NCBI RefSeq assembly: GCF_000812185.1 | Contig: NZ_CP007026.1 | Location: 811,107 to 875,106, forward strand | Source: Candidatus Nitrosopelagicus brevis | Lineage (GTDB): Archaea > Thermoproteota > Nitrososphaeria > Nitrososphaerales > Nitrosopumilaceae | Reading direction: 5' to 3' | Length of the DNA stretch: 64,000 nt | Shown: positions 8,628 to 17,226 of the stretch, piece by piece | Layout: each line of letters starts with the position of its first letter | How positions within the stretch are numbered: the stretch's first letter is position 1 | The notes under the pieces: generated by a model | What the model was told of the DNA's origin: nothing | Databases searched by the model: none | The model's input: only the letters and a program-made list of their open reading frames with translations | Program-made: the position numbers and the translations under genes

Positions 8628-9650
8628 ATGACAATAAGTTACAAGAAAGCAGGGGTTGACATAACTGAGATAAAAAAAAGTCAACGTGCAATCGGTAAAC
8701 TGATTGGCTCAACTCATAATTTACAAAAAATGGCAAAGATGACACATGGATTTGGGCATTATGCAGGAATTGTTGAAATTCCAGGTGGAAAATTATTAGC
8801 AACACATACTGACGGAGTAGGAACCAAAGTTATGATTGCAAATTTAATGAAAAAATATGATACAATTGGAATAGATTGTATTGCAATGAATGTGAATGAC
8901 ATTATTTGTATTGGTGCAACGCCAATTTCATTTGTAGATTACATTGCTGCAAACAAAAATGATCAAAAAATTTTCAAACAAATAGTATCAGGATTGGTCA
9001 AAGGTGCAAAAAAATCCTCAATGCCAATTGTAGGTGGAGAAACTGCAATAATGTCAGATTTAATTGCAGGCAAAGGTTTTGGATTTGATCTTGCAGGGAT
9101 GGTAGTAGGGATGCTTTCAAAAAAAGACATGGTATTGGGAGATAAAATAAAACCAAATGACGTAATTATTGGAATTAAAAGTTCAGGATTACATTCTAAC
9201 GGATACTCATTAGCACGTAAAGCACTTTTAACAAAATATTCAGTTAAAGACAATATCAAAGGAATTGGAAATTTAGGAAATGCACTTTTACGTCCAACAG
9301 AGATTTACGTCAAACCAGTTTTAGAAGCAGTAAAAAAATGTAAAATTCACGGACTGGCACACATTACAGGAGGATCATTTACAAAATTATTGAGACTAAA
9401 ACAAATTGGATATAACTTGGACAGTATGCCTAAAACTCCAGCATTGATGCAATTAATTGAAGATTCAGGAGTGAAAAATGAAGAGATGTACAAGACATTC
9501 AACATGGGAATAGGATTTTGTATTATCGCTCCAGAGAATCAAACCAAAAATATTCATAAAATTTTCAAAAAACATAAGACGAAATCTTATGAAATCGGCA
9601 GAATCAGTAAAAACAAGGGCGTTTTTATTAATAAATTGAAAATTGCATAG
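8628..9650 (+). CDS. purM: phosphoribosylformylglycinamidine cyclo-ligase, PurM
   Basis: AIR synthetase, fifth step of de novo purine synthesis, closing the imidazole ring of FGAM with ATP. Family features are SYKKAGVDI at the N-terminus, HTDGVGTKVMIA, DCIAMNVNDI, the glycine-rich GGETAIMSDL and GIKSSGLHSNGYSLAR, then HITGGSF and FNMGIGF. The frame is open six bases further to a TTG at 8622, but the ATG at 8628 gives the usual N-terminus and is preferred. About 340 aa, full length. The upstream neighbour is the PAC2 protein. Confidence 0.93.
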   Translation: MTISYKKAGVDITEIKKSQRAIGKLIGSTHNLQKMAKMTHGFGHYAGIVEIPGGKLLATHTDGVGTKVMIANLMKKYDTIGIDCIAMNVNDIICIGATPISFVDYIAANKNDQKIFKQIVSGLVKGAKKSSMPIVGGETAIMSDLIAGKGFGFDLAGMVVGMLSKKDMVLGDKIKPNDVIIGIKSSGLHSNGYSLARKALLTKYSVKDNIKGIGNLGNALLRPTEIYVKPVLEAVKKCKIHGLAHITGGSFTKLLRLKQIGYNLDSMPKTPALMQLIEDSGVKNEEMYKTFNMGIGFCIIAPENQTKNIHKIFKKHKTKSYEIGRISKNKGVFINKLKIA

Positions 9651-9681
9651 AAATCAATACAAAAAAATTTACTAGATTTGG

Positions 9682-9690
9682 CTTATATGA
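9682..9690 (+). promoter_or_regulatory. TATA box of the antiporter gene
   Basis: CTTATATGA is centred about 28 bases before the ATG at 9714. In Nitrosopumilus-like archaea many transcripts are leaderless, so this spacing fits a TATA box placing the start site at or next to the start codon. Confidence 0.4.
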
Positions 9691-9713
9691 CGTAATCCTA
9701 AAAATCTTAGATA

Positions 9714-10931
9714 ATGGCAGCAGAAGCAGGCTTCATTGAAGTTATCATTGCAGTAGGAATCTTACTAGCAGCTGCAAAGCTAATGGGCGAATTATTCAGT
9801 AGGATAAAACTCCCAATTGTTTTAGGTGAATTACTAGCCGGAATGATAATTGGACCGTTTGCATTAGGTGCATTTTTGCTTCATCCAGAAACAGGAGAAT
9901 CAATTTTAAAAATTGGACCAGAACTTAGAACCCTAGGAGAAATTGGTGCAATTGTAATTTTGTTTATGGCAGGATTGGAAATGACACCAAAAGAATTTCT
10001 TCGAGGTGGAAAGGCATCATTTACAGTAGGAACCTTAGGAGTTATAGTTCCATTCTTTGCAGGACTTTTAGTATTTCAAGCATTTGGATACGATGCATTA
10101 CAGGCAATGATGATTGCTACAGCACTTACTGCAACAAGTATAGCAATTTCAATTCAGGTACTAAAGGAGTTTAATAAAATTAAATCACCAGAGGCTCGGT
10201 TAATTATAGCAGCTGCAGTTGTAGACGATATTTTGGCAATCGCAGTACTATCAGTTGTTACATCATTAGGAAGTGCAGAGGCAATAGACAATATTGATTT
10301 ACTTGACGTTACATTTACAATTCTTAAGGTATTAGGATTCTTTGCAGCAATTCTGATTGCAGCCATTTTCATACTTCCAAAAGTCATTACACCAAGAATA
10401 TGGAAATCAACTGGAAGTGTAGAAGGAATAGCAACCGCATCATTCTTTGGAGCAGCTGCAATTGCAGGAACTTTAGGATTATCCCCAATTGTAGGAGCAT
10501 TTGCAGTAGGAATGGCACTATCAGCAACAAAAGTGTTTGAAAAAATAGAGAATTTCATTAGTAGAATTGGATTAATTTTTGCGCCGTTGTTTTTTGCGAT
10601 AATTGGTGCGCAAGTAGACTTTAGAACGGTAAACTTGGACGTATTAATGCTAAGTGCAGTAGTTATTGCAATTGCAATTTCGACTAAATTACTTGGATGT
10701 GGATTACCATCAATTCTATTTTTGAAAAATAAAACTGCAGGAATGAGAGTAGGAATAGGAATGATCTCAAGAGGAGAAGTAGGATTAATTGTTGCAGGAG
10801 TAGGATTATCATCAGGAGTGTTAACAGGAGATGTATACACAACTATTGTTCTCATGGTAGCTGTCACCACAATAATCACACCAATTTGGCTCAAGATGGA
10901 TTATAGAAAAGAAGTAGCAAAAGTAGAATAA
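9714..10931 (+). CDS. CPA2-family cation:proton antiporter
   Basis: Membrane antiporter of 405 aa with 11-13 hydrophobic segments, related to KefB and NapA. The N-terminal part holds LPIVLGELLAGMIIGP and GAIVILFMAGLEM, both typical of CPA2. The ion-binding aspartate pair is at residues 171-172 in VVDDILAIAVL, which in this family marks electrogenic Na+/H+ (or K+/H+) exchange. The segment MISRGEVGLIVAGVGL near the C-terminus is also conserved. No RCK/TrkA domain is attached. A role in pH or sodium homeostasis at the cytoplasmic membrane is likely; the ion cannot be decided. Confidence 0.9.
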   Translation: MAAEAGFIEVIIAVGILLAAAKLMGELFSRIKLPIVLGELLAGMIIGPFALGAFLLHPETGESILKIGPELRTLGEIGAIVILFMAGLEMTPKEFLRGGKASFTVGTLGVIVPFFAGLLVFQAFGYDALQAMMIATALTATSIAISIQVLKEFNKIKSPEARLIIAAAVVDDILAIAVLSVVTSLGSAEAIDNIDLLDVTFTILKVLGFFAAILIAAIFILPKVITPRIWKSTGSVEGIATASFFGAAAIAGTLGLSPIVGAFAVGMALSATKVFEKIENFISRIGLIFAPLFFAIIGAQVDFRTVNLDVLMLSAVVIAIAISTKLLGCGLPSILFLKNKTAGMRVGIGMISRGEVGLIVAGVGLSSGVLTGDVYTTIVLMVAVTTIITPIWLKMDYRKEVAKVE

Positions 10932-10944
10932 AGAAATGCAGCTC

Positions 10945-10966
10945 AAATAATTTTTAAAAATTATTT
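10945..10966. promoter_or_regulatory. 22-bp perfect AT-only palindrome
   Basis: AAATAATTTTT followed by its exact complement in reverse forms a 22-bp palindrome without spacer in the 61-bp gap between the antiporter and the lysine-rich gene. Its right arm runs into the TATA-like ATTATTTAAA some 25-30 bases before the ATG at 10993. It may combine promoter and operator, or end the antiporter transcript. Low sequence complexity makes a chance origin possible. Confidence 0.35.
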
Positions 10967-10992
10967 AAATCATAGCAATTCAAGAAACAACC

Positions 10993-11442
10993 ATGAGTGA
11001 AAAATCAAGAGAAGAACTCCTTCTAGAATATGAGAAAGAATATCTGCAGAGATTAGCCAGTGAGGGAAAACTGAAAGCTGACGATGTTCAAAAAAGTGAA
11101 GAAGTTAGAAATGAAATGACAGTGGAAGAAGCTGAAAAAGTACAAGCCGACGCTGCTGCACAAGTGCAAGCTTCATCAGCTGCAAAAAATCAATCAGAAG
11201 ATGAACAGAAAAAGAAAGAAGAATTTGATAATGAAGTAGCAAAAATTAGAAAAGAATTACAATTACTGAAAGAAATGGCCACTTTAACTGAAGAACTAGA
11301 ATCTCTGAAAAAAGATCTTAAAAGACCATCTAAACGAAAGGCTACTAAAAAGAAAGCAGCTCCTAAACGAAAGGCTACTAAAAAGAAAGCAGCTCCTAAA
11401 CGAAAGGCTACTAAAAAGAAAGCAGCTCCTAAACGAAGATAA
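10993..11442 (+). CDS. lysine-rich repeat-tailed protein, possibly DNA- or RNA-binding
   Basis: A 149-aa protein of two halves. Residues 1-110 are acidic and helical, with Ala/Gln-rich and coiled-coil character (EEAEKVQADAAAQVQ, then a Lys/Glu heptad-like stretch). Residues 112-149 are three exact copies of KRKATKKKAAP and a final partial copy. Such tails resemble histone H1, bacterial AlgP or Hc1-like proteins and bind nucleic acid by charge, so a chromatin-associated role is plausible but inferred. No known domain is recognised. The DNA repeat is perfect, implying recent expansion. Confidence 0.75.
   Translation: MSEKSREELLLEYEKEYLQRLASEGKLKADDVQKSEEVRNEMTVEEAEKVQADAAAQVQASSAAKNQSEDEQKKKEEFDNEVAKIRKELQLLKEMATLTEELESLKKDLKRPSKRKATKKKAAPKRKATKKKAAPKRKATKKKAAPKRR
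11331..11438 (+). repeat. 33-nt tandem repeat, 3.3 copies, in frame
   Basis: Three identical 33-base units start at 11331, 11364 and 11397, followed by a partial fourth copy. Each encodes the same 11 residues. There is not one base of divergence between full units, so synonymous positions have had no time to drift. It lies wholly inside the C-terminal coding region of the lysine-rich protein and keeps the frame. Confidence 0.95.
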
Positions 11443-11485
11443 AATTCATTTAAACCATTTTATGTTGCAATGATTTGCATAGATC

Positions 11486-13066
11486 ATGCAGAAATTAAGT
11501 GAGAATTTTTTACATGCATGTAGAGAAATATGTGAAAGATTATCTGAAATTGAAAATCTAGAAAAAAATCAAATTAAAAATGAAATTAAAGAAACATGTT
11601 CAAAATATTCATTAGAAAGATTACCTAGAAATTCAGAGATATTATCAGCTGCAACTGAAGAACAATTTCCTATTCTTCAAAAAGTTTTACTGAAAAAACC
11701 AGTAAAATCAGCTTCAGGGGTTACTGTAATTGCAATAATGCCAAAACCTTTTGCATGTCCTCACGGAAGGTGTACTTTTTGCCCAGGAGGAACAGAAATC
11801 AATACACCAAATAGCTATACAGGTAAAGAACCTGTCACACTCAGTGCAATTGAAGACAATTATGAACCAGGAGTCCAAATTAAAAGAAGAATTGAACAGT
11901 TAATTGCATTCGGTCATGATCCTACAAAATTAGAGCTGGTAATTGTTGGAGGAACATTTCTGTTTATGCCAGATGACTATCAACGCAATTTCATAAAATC
12001 ATGTTATGACGCAATAAATGGATTTGAATCAGTTAGTTTGGAAGATGCAAAAAGAAATAATGAAAAAGCAAAAATGAGAAACGTTGGTTTCACAATAGAA
12101 ACAAAACCAGACTATTGTCAACAAAAACATGTTGACATGATGTTAGATTATGGAACAACTCGAGTAGAAATTGGAGTTCAGAGTTTGACTGAACGAGTTT
12201 ATAAGATTGTCAACAGGGGACATAATTTACAACAAGTGATTAGCTCATTTCAGATTGCAAAAGATGCAGGATACAAAATTGTAGCACATATGATGCCAGG
12301 ACTTCCAACTATGAGTCCAGAAGAAGATATTGCAGATTTTAAGAAATTATTTGAGATGGAAGAATTCAGACCAGATATGTTAAAGATTTATCCTGCATTA
12401 GTACTAAAAGATACACCACTTTATGAGGATTACAAATTAGGAAATTACAAACCATATTCTACAGAAGAGATGATTAATGTTTTAACTGAATCTAAAAAAA
12501 TTATACCAAAATGGGTTCGAATTATGAGGGTGCAAAGAGAGATTACAATGGATGAAATTGTCGATGGGCCAAAAATGGGAAATTTACGGCAAAAAGTTCA
12601 TGAAGAATTAGCAAAACATGGAACATCATGCAAATGTATTAGATGTAGAGAAGCGGGTCTTAATAATAAAAAGGAATTTTCTGAACTAAAATTGGAAAGA
12701 ATTGATTATGATGCATGTGGTGGAAAAGAGGTATTTTTGTCATTTAATGACGCAGACGATTTGACGTATGGATTTTTGAGACTAAGAAAACCTAGTGAAA
12801 AGGCACATAGAGAAGAAATTACAGATAAAACGTCAATTGTAAGAGAACTACATGTATTTGGAAAAGCAATCAGTATTGGTGAACAAGAAGAATTTAGTTT
12901 TCAGCATCAAGGAATAGGAAAAAAATTGATGATGGAAGCTGAAAAAATTGCTGCAACTGACCTATCATCAAATAAGCTATGTGTAATCAGTGCAGTTGGT
13001 ACAAGAGAATATTATAAAAAATTGAATTACAGAATTAATGGACCATATATGGCAAAGGAGTTGTAA
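11486..13066 (+). CDS. elp3: Elp3-type tRNA uridine-34 modification enzyme
   Basis: Radical SAM plus acetyltransferase protein that starts the 5-carboxymethyl modification of wobble uridine in tRNA. At 526 aa it has family length. The cluster motif is Cys91, Cys96 and Cys99 (CPHGRCTFC), the Elp3-specific CX4CX2C. VGGTFLFMPDDY and the FTIETKPDYC segment belong to the SAM domain, and a CKCIRCREAG cysteine cluster near 380 precedes the GNAT domain (HQGIGKKLMMEAEKIA, about 470). Archaea carry Elp3 alone, without Elp1 or Elp2. lysS follows six bases downstream, so the two are probably one transcript. Confidence 0.95.
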   Translation: MQKLSENFLHACREICERLSEIENLEKNQIKNEIKETCSKYSLERLPRNSEILSAATEEQFPILQKVLLKKPVKSASGVTVIAIMPKPFACPHGRCTFCPGGTEINTPNSYTGKEPVTLSAIEDNYEPGVQIKRRIEQLIAFGHDPTKLELVIVGGTFLFMPDDYQRNFIKSCYDAINGFESVSLEDAKRNNEKAKMRNVGFTIETKPDYCQQKHVDMMLDYGTTRVEIGVQSLTERVYKIVNRGHNLQQVISSFQIAKDAGYKIVAHMMPGLPTMSPEEDIADFKKLFEMEEFRPDMLKIYPALVLKDTPLYEDYKLGNYKPYSTEEMINVLTESKKIIPKWVRIMRVQREITMDEIVDGPKMGNLRQKVHEELAKHGTSCKCIRCREAGLNNKKEFSELKLERIDYDACGGKEVFLSFNDADDLTYGFLRLRKPSEKAHREEITDKTSIVRELHVFGKAISIGEQEEFSFQHQGIGKKLMMEAEKIAATDLSSNKLCVISAVGTREYYKKLNYRINGPYMAKEL

Positions 13067-13072
13067 TGAAAT

Positions 13073-14662
13073 ATGTCTGAACAGAACGTTATAGGAAAAG
13101 GAACATGGATTGACAAACTTGCATCAGAATTAATTGAAAGAGAGAAACAACTAGGTAGAGACACTAGTCTAATCAGAGTTGAAAGTGGATTAGGTGCATC
13201 AGGTATTCCTCATATCGGGAGTTTAGGAGATGCAGTTAGAGCATACGGAGTAAAACTTGCTTTAGAAAATATGGGATACAAATCAGAATTAATTGCATAT
13301 TCAGATGACCTTGATGGATTAAGAAAAATTCCAGCAGGATTTCCAGATTCACTTGAAGAACATATTGGAAAACCAGTATCACTAATACCTGATCATACAG
13401 GAGAACACGAATCCTATGGAATGAATATGAGTAGTAGGCTTTTGGATGGATTAGAAAAATTAGGAATTGAGTACACCTTCAAAAGAGCAAGAGATACCTA
13501 CAAAGAGGGTTTACTGCAAGAACAAATTCATACAATTTTAACACAAAGTGAAAGAATTGGAGCAAAAATTGAAGATTTAGTCGGACAGGAAAAATATCAG
13601 AAATTCTTACCATATTTCCCTGTATGTGCACAATGTAGCAGATTGTATGTTGCAGAAGCCACAGAATATCTACCAGATGAAAGAAAAGTTCGTTACAAAT
13701 GTTGTGATGCAGAAATTGGTGGAAAGAAAATCAAAGGATGTGGATATGAAGGAGAGGCAGATATTAAAAAAGATCTTGGGAAATTAGCATGGAAAGTAGA
13801 ATTTGCTGCAAGATGGAGCGCGTTTGATATCAGATTTGAAGCATATGGAAAAGATATCATGGATTCAGTCAAAGTTAATGATTGGGTTGCAGATGATGTT
13901 TTGAATTTTCCACACCCACACCACATAAAATATGAAATGTTTTTGGATAAAGGTGGAAAGAAAATATCAAAATCATTAGGCAACGTTGTAACATCTCAAA
14001 CATGGTTGAAATTTGGAACGCCAGAATCAATACTTTTGTTACTATACAAGAGAATCACAGGTGCAAGAGAATTAGGATTTGAGGATATACCATCACTTAT
14101 GGATGAATACAATGAACTTGAAAAAATATTCTTTGGCAAAATTAAACTTGATAATGAGGCAAAATTGGTAAAATCAAAAGGATTGTACGAATATGTCAAT
14201 CTATTATCGCCTCCAAAACAGATGCCAGCTCAAGTAAGTTATAGACTTCTTTTAGAATTATCTAAAATTTTCAAAGAGGATAGAATTTCTAGAATAAATA
14301 AAAAACTAGTAGATTACCGTGCAATCAAAGAGACATCACCTGAAATTGACAGATTAATTGAGATGGCAGGAAACTTTGCAGATGAATTTGACATATCAGA
14401 TGAAATTGATATAGATATTGATTCAAAGATCAAAGGTGCACTAAGTAAACTAATTATCGTTTTAGAAAAAGATGGAGAGATTGAAGATTTGCAAAATGAG
14501 ATATATCAAATTGCAAAGGGCGACGATATAGAACCAAAAGACTTTTTCAAAGTACTATACCAAATTATTTTGTCAACTACTAGAGGCCCAAAAATTGGTC
14601 CATTCATTTTAGATATTGGAAAGAAAAACGTAGCAGAAAAAATTGGCAAGTACGTGAAATAA
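13073..14662 (+). CDS. lysS: class I lysyl-tRNA synthetase
   Basis: Charges tRNA-Lys with lysine using the class I Rossmann catalytic domain found in most archaea. The HIGH motif appears as HIGS at residues 47-50 (ASGIPHIGSLGDA) and the KMSKS loop as KKISKSLGNV near 297-306. A cysteine-rich zinc-binding insert lies around 185-225 (CAQCSRLYV, then CC and KGCGYEG). The C-terminal helical anticodon-binding part is complete at 529 aa. The small membrane protein gene starts directly at the next base after its stop codon. Confidence 0.95.
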   Translation: MSEQNVIGKGTWIDKLASELIEREKQLGRDTSLIRVESGLGASGIPHIGSLGDAVRAYGVKLALENMGYKSELIAYSDDLDGLRKIPAGFPDSLEEHIGKPVSLIPDHTGEHESYGMNMSSRLLDGLEKLGIEYTFKRARDTYKEGLLQEQIHTILTQSERIGAKIEDLVGQEKYQKFLPYFPVCAQCSRLYVAEATEYLPDERKVRYKCCDAEIGGKKIKGCGYEGEADIKKDLGKLAWKVEFAARWSAFDIRFEAYGKDIMDSVKVNDWVADDVLNFPHPHHIKYEMFLDKGGKKISKSLGNVVTSQTWLKFGTPESILLLLYKRITGARELGFEDIPSLMDEYNELEKIFFGKIKLDNEAKLVKSKGLYEYVNLLSPPKQMPAQVSYRLLLELSKIFKEDRISRINKKLVDYRAIKETSPEIDRLIEMAGNFADEFDISDEIDIDIDSKIKGALSKLIIVLEKDGEIEDLQNEIYQIAKGDDIEPKDFFKVLYQIILSTTRGPKIGPFILDIGKKNVAEKIGKYVK

Positions 14663-14860
14663 ATGGCTCATAACGAACACAACAGACAGAAAAAAGGTGG
14701 AGGATTTTTTCTTATAATTTTTGGAGCATTACTATTGTTTTTAGCACCAAATCTTTACACAGATAATCCAGAATTAGGAGTCGTATGTCTAATTTCCGGA
14801 ATTTTAGTCGGATCAGTTGGATTCTATACCAGATTCATTAAAAAACCAAAGAATAGGTAG
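14663..14860 (+). CDS. small two-helix membrane protein
   Basis: A 65-aa protein with a charged N-terminus (HNEHNRQKKGG), two hydrophobic segments (FFLIIFGALLLFLAP and LGVVCLISGILVGSVGFY) and a basic C-terminus. The ATG follows immediately after the lysS stop codon, and a coiled-coil gene follows within ten bases, so the three form one operon. I do not recognise the family. Confidence 0.65.
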   Translation: MAHNEHNRQKKGGGFFLIIFGALLLFLAPNLYTDNPELGVVCLISGILVGSVGFYTRFIKKPKNR

Positions 14861-14867
14861 AATTGGG

Positions 14868-15551
14868 ATGGGATTATTTAGTAAAAAGAAATCAGAGGTT
14901 GCTCAGGATACAAATACAAATTTACAAAAAATCAAAGATGACATAGAAGAGGAGATTGAAGGTTTAGAAAGTAAGATTAAAGAAAAAAATGAAAGACTAC
15001 ATTCAATTATAGAAAAAATTGAATTATCAAGAAAAGAATATGATGAAATCATAGGCAAAATAATTCAATCCAAAAAGGAATTACGTTCACTTGAAGGTTC
15101 TGAATCAAAATCAAATGACGTGATAAAACCAAATAATGAAAATATAGAAAAAATCTCAAAAGAAATAAGCAATTCAGAAAATAAACTAAAAGAAATTCAA
15201 GAAGAAATTACAAAAAATTCAAAAATCAATAATGAATTAGAGGAAAAAATTAAGAAAAATGCACCTTCCGTTTCAGATTCAGAAAATGAAAAAAAGAAAA
15301 TTGACGAGGAATTGAATCAAAGAAAAAAAGAATTGGAAATTATGAAAAAAAGATTAGTAGAAATGAAACAAATAAATTCAAAAAATAAAGGTGAAGATGA
15401 TTCAAAAAATGTAGTGGAAGCAGCTAGCCAAATAATTTCAACAACAAACAAGAGATTACAAGATACTATGAAAGAGCTAGAGGTTATTAGACAATTATTA
15501 GATAAAGAAAGAAAAGCGCATAGTGAAACAAAAAAGAAGTTACAAAATTAG
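14868..15551 (+). CDS. coiled-coil protein of unknown function
   Basis: A 227-aa highly charged protein that is almost entirely alpha-helical: Lys/Glu-rich heptads run from about residue 20 to the end with a short break near 140 (KNAPSVSDSEN). The N-terminus MGLFSKKKSE resembles the start of many archaeal cytosolic helper proteins. The frame extends upstream to a TTG at 14817, but that would overlap the previous gene, and ATG 14868 preceded by GAATTGGG is preferred. No transmembrane segment is present. Function unknown; a structural or SMC-like scaffolding role is speculation. Confidence 0.7.
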   Translation: MGLFSKKKSEVAQDTNTNLQKIKDDIEEEIEGLESKIKEKNERLHSIIEKIELSRKEYDEIIGKIIQSKKELRSLEGSESKSNDVIKPNNENIEKISKEISNSENKLKEIQEEITKNSKINNELEEKIKKNAPSVSDSENEKKKIDEELNQRKKELEIMKKRLVEMKQINSKNKGEDDSKNVVEAASQIISTTNKRLQDTMKELEVIRQLLDKERKAHSETKKKLQN

Positions 15552-15988
15552 TCGTAGTACTGTTTCCATTTTTTTACTAAATCATCTCTTTTAAGACCTA
15601 GATCATATGACGGAGATGTTATTTCAGAAAAAGATTTTACATCTATCACAACTATGTGTGAAATAGTACTTTTGATGCCTTTTTGTTTAAAGTAATCAAG
15701 AATGCTTGCAAAATCTTCACCGTCAGAAAGAATTTTGGCCAATCCCTTGAATCTATAACCCATTCTTGAGAAAGGATCAATTACATTGATTTCAATTGAC
15801 GGATTATTGGTGAGGTTTTCAATTGTTTTAGGAGAACGAATATTTGCAAATACTAATCTTGAATCATCAAGAATTGCAATTGTTCCTTTTGGGGAAAGGT
15901 TTGGAGTCCCATCGGAAGAAACAGTTGCAACGTACCCTAATTTTTGAAAATTTACTAATTTTTTTAGTTCATCATCAAATTCAATCAT
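15548..15988 (-). CDS. pyridoxamine 5'-phosphate oxidase-fold (PPOX) protein
   Basis: A 146-aa split-barrel flavin-binding-type protein. The opening KLVNFQKLGYVATVSSDGTPNLSPKGTI region, written here as its pieces GYVATVSSDG and PNLSPKGTIAI, and LVFANIRSPKTIENLTNNP are the FMN-binding strands of small PPOX or general stress proteins. It could bind FMN, F420 or heme; with cofG/cofH present in the genome an F420-dependent role is possible but not shown. It converges on the coiled-coil gene with a four-base overlap. Confidence 0.8.
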   Translation of the reverse strand: MIEFDDELKKLVNFQKLGYVATVSSDGTPNLSPKGTIAILDDSRLVFANIRSPKTIENLTNNPSIEINVIDPFSRMGYRFKGLAKILSDGEDFASILDYFKQKGIKSTISHIVVIDVKSFSEITSPSYDLGLKRDDLVKKWKQYYD

Positions 15989-16024
15989 GAAATTGATTAG
16001 ATTACATGTAATTAAATTCGTAAA

Positions 16025-16123
16025 TTATCTCATTACTTCCGCTGCAATGCCATAAAATATGAAGAATCCTATCCCACCTGCAAGAATTGCAATCCATATG
16101 GCAATATCTTTACGCTTTGGCAT
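16025..16123 (-). CDS. tiny one-helix membrane protein (32 aa)
   Basis: An ATG-started frame begins MPKRKDIAIW, continues with a glycine-containing hydrophobic helix (IAILAGGIGFFIFYGIA) and ends AEVMR. Basic residues before the helix suggest the N-terminus stays inside. It lies in the 400-base stretch between the PPOX gene and nurA and is divergent from the next small gene. Similar tiny proteins can be subunits of membrane complexes, but I do not recognise this one. Confidence 0.5.
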   Translation of the reverse strand: MPKRKDIAIWIAILAGGIGFFIFYGIAAEVMR

Positions 16124-16171
16124 ATACTCACAAGAAATATGTCTTAATAATAATGCATTCCAGATCAGAAT

Positions 16172-16315
16172 ATGTCAAAACTTGGAATAATAGGCAGAGG
16201 TTTTATGTTCGTAGTAGTAGGACTAGTTACAATAATTGTAGGCTCATTTTTGTTACGTGGAAATATGCACATGTGGGACAAAGTGGATCCAGATAAATCA
16301 AAAGATAAAAAATAA
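16172..16315 (+). CDS. small one-helix membrane protein (47 aa)
   Basis: The frame from the ATG at 16172 encodes SKLGIIGRG, a hydrophobic helix (FMFVVVGLVTIIVGSFLL) and a polar, charged tail ending in KSKDKK. The start is 48 bases from the divergent 32-aa frame, with an AT-rich promoter-sized gap between them. Together these two frames account for most of the otherwise empty stretch 15989-16389. Function unknown. Confidence 0.55.
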   Translation: MSKLGIIGRGFMFVVVGLVTIIVGSFLLRGNMHMWDKVDPDKSKDKK

Positions 16316-16389
16316 TATTGAGTTCTGACAAACAGCCAGCTCATTTTCTACCCTAATGTTCATATTCATGAAAACCAGAATTAGTTATT

Positions 16390-17226
16390 ATGCTAAATAC
16401 CGTATTCAAAGACGCAATAATTAACCGTGAAAAAACATTATCTATTCTAAAAGGTCCAGAATATGAAAAAATCATACAAAAAGCAAAAGAAAATTGGATT
16501 GACTATACGCCAAAAAAACAAGAAGTAGTTTCTGCAGGAATAGATAGTAGTTTTAACAGTACAAAATTTCAAGGTGCTGAACTTTGGGCTGTAACAGCAG
16601 TCTCAATAAAATCAGATGGAGAAATAATTGCGGACTTGCATGATTTTGGGTTGGATACAAACCCAGTACTTGCATCACTTGCAAGCAAAATGGAGATAGA
16701 TGCATGTAACATGTCAATTGATAATGCAGACTTAGTTTTGATGGATGGTTCACTTTATTCACAATTTATGACAAGACAAGCATCATTAACAGAATCCATG
16801 GTTAATGCAATGAAAAAAAGAAACAATGTAGTATTTGTTTCAAAGACATCAAATACAAGAAAACAGTTTGAAGATTTAGGAGCTATTGCAGGAGACATTT
16901 TTTACTATAATCATGCTGCAAGAACTCCAGGATTTAGTAAAATATTTGAAGATGAAAAATTTGGTAAAGATAAAATCATTACATCAATTTTTGCAAGATT
17001 AGCTGATTCATTACCATTGATTAAAGTAGAATTATTTGGAACAGGTTATTCAAATGATGATTTCAAGCGAGTATTAAACAAGATTTACAAAAATAGTATT
17101 AGTGGATACCCATATTCTCTGAAACTTGCCCACAACAATTGTAAGATTTCAGGAAAAGATCTTGCAAAATTAGCTAGTATACATGGACTTTCAAATGAAA
17201 TTGGTTCAAGGGAGGTATTAGGATGA
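16390..17226 (+). CDS. nurA: NurA 5'-3' nuclease
   Basis: Nuclease that works with HerA to resect DNA ends for homologous recombination. The 278-aa protein shows the RNase H-like NurA core: AGIDSSFNS with the first catalytic Asp near residue 49, LVLMDGSLYSQFM near 117-130 with the second Asp, and the VFVSKTSNTR segment. The C-terminal SLKLAHNNCKIS region is also family-like. It is the first gene of the nurA-herA-mre11-rad50 run and overlaps herA by four bases. Confidence 0.9.
   Translation: MLNTVFKDAIINREKTLSILKGPEYEKIIQKAKENWIDYTPKKQEVVSAGIDSSFNSTKFQGAELWAVTAVSIKSDGEIIADLHDFGLDTNPVLASLASKMEIDACNMSIDNADLVLMDGSLYSQFMTRQASLTESMVNAMKKRNNVVFVSKTSNTRKQFEDLGAIAGDIFYYNHAARTPGFSKIFEDEKFGKDKIITSIFARLADSLPLIKVELFGTGYSNDDFKRVLNKIYKNSISGYPYSLKLAHNNCKISGKDLAKLASIHGLSNEIGSREVLG

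Noticed and set aside
10154-10894. A 246-aa minus-strand frame inside the antiporter gene
   Set aside because: It is the exact antisense of a well-supported membrane protein; its Thr/Pro/Ile-rich composition mirrors that gene's codons and matches no family.
11331-11438. 33-nt direct repeats considered as a CRISPR fragment
   Set aside because: Units are contiguous with no spacers, keep a reading frame and encode a Lys-rich tail.
14817-14867. Upstream TTG extension of the coiled-coil gene
   Set aside because: It would overlap the end of the preceding membrane-protein gene and adds unconserved-looking residues; the ATG at 14868 gives a natural MGLFSKKK start.
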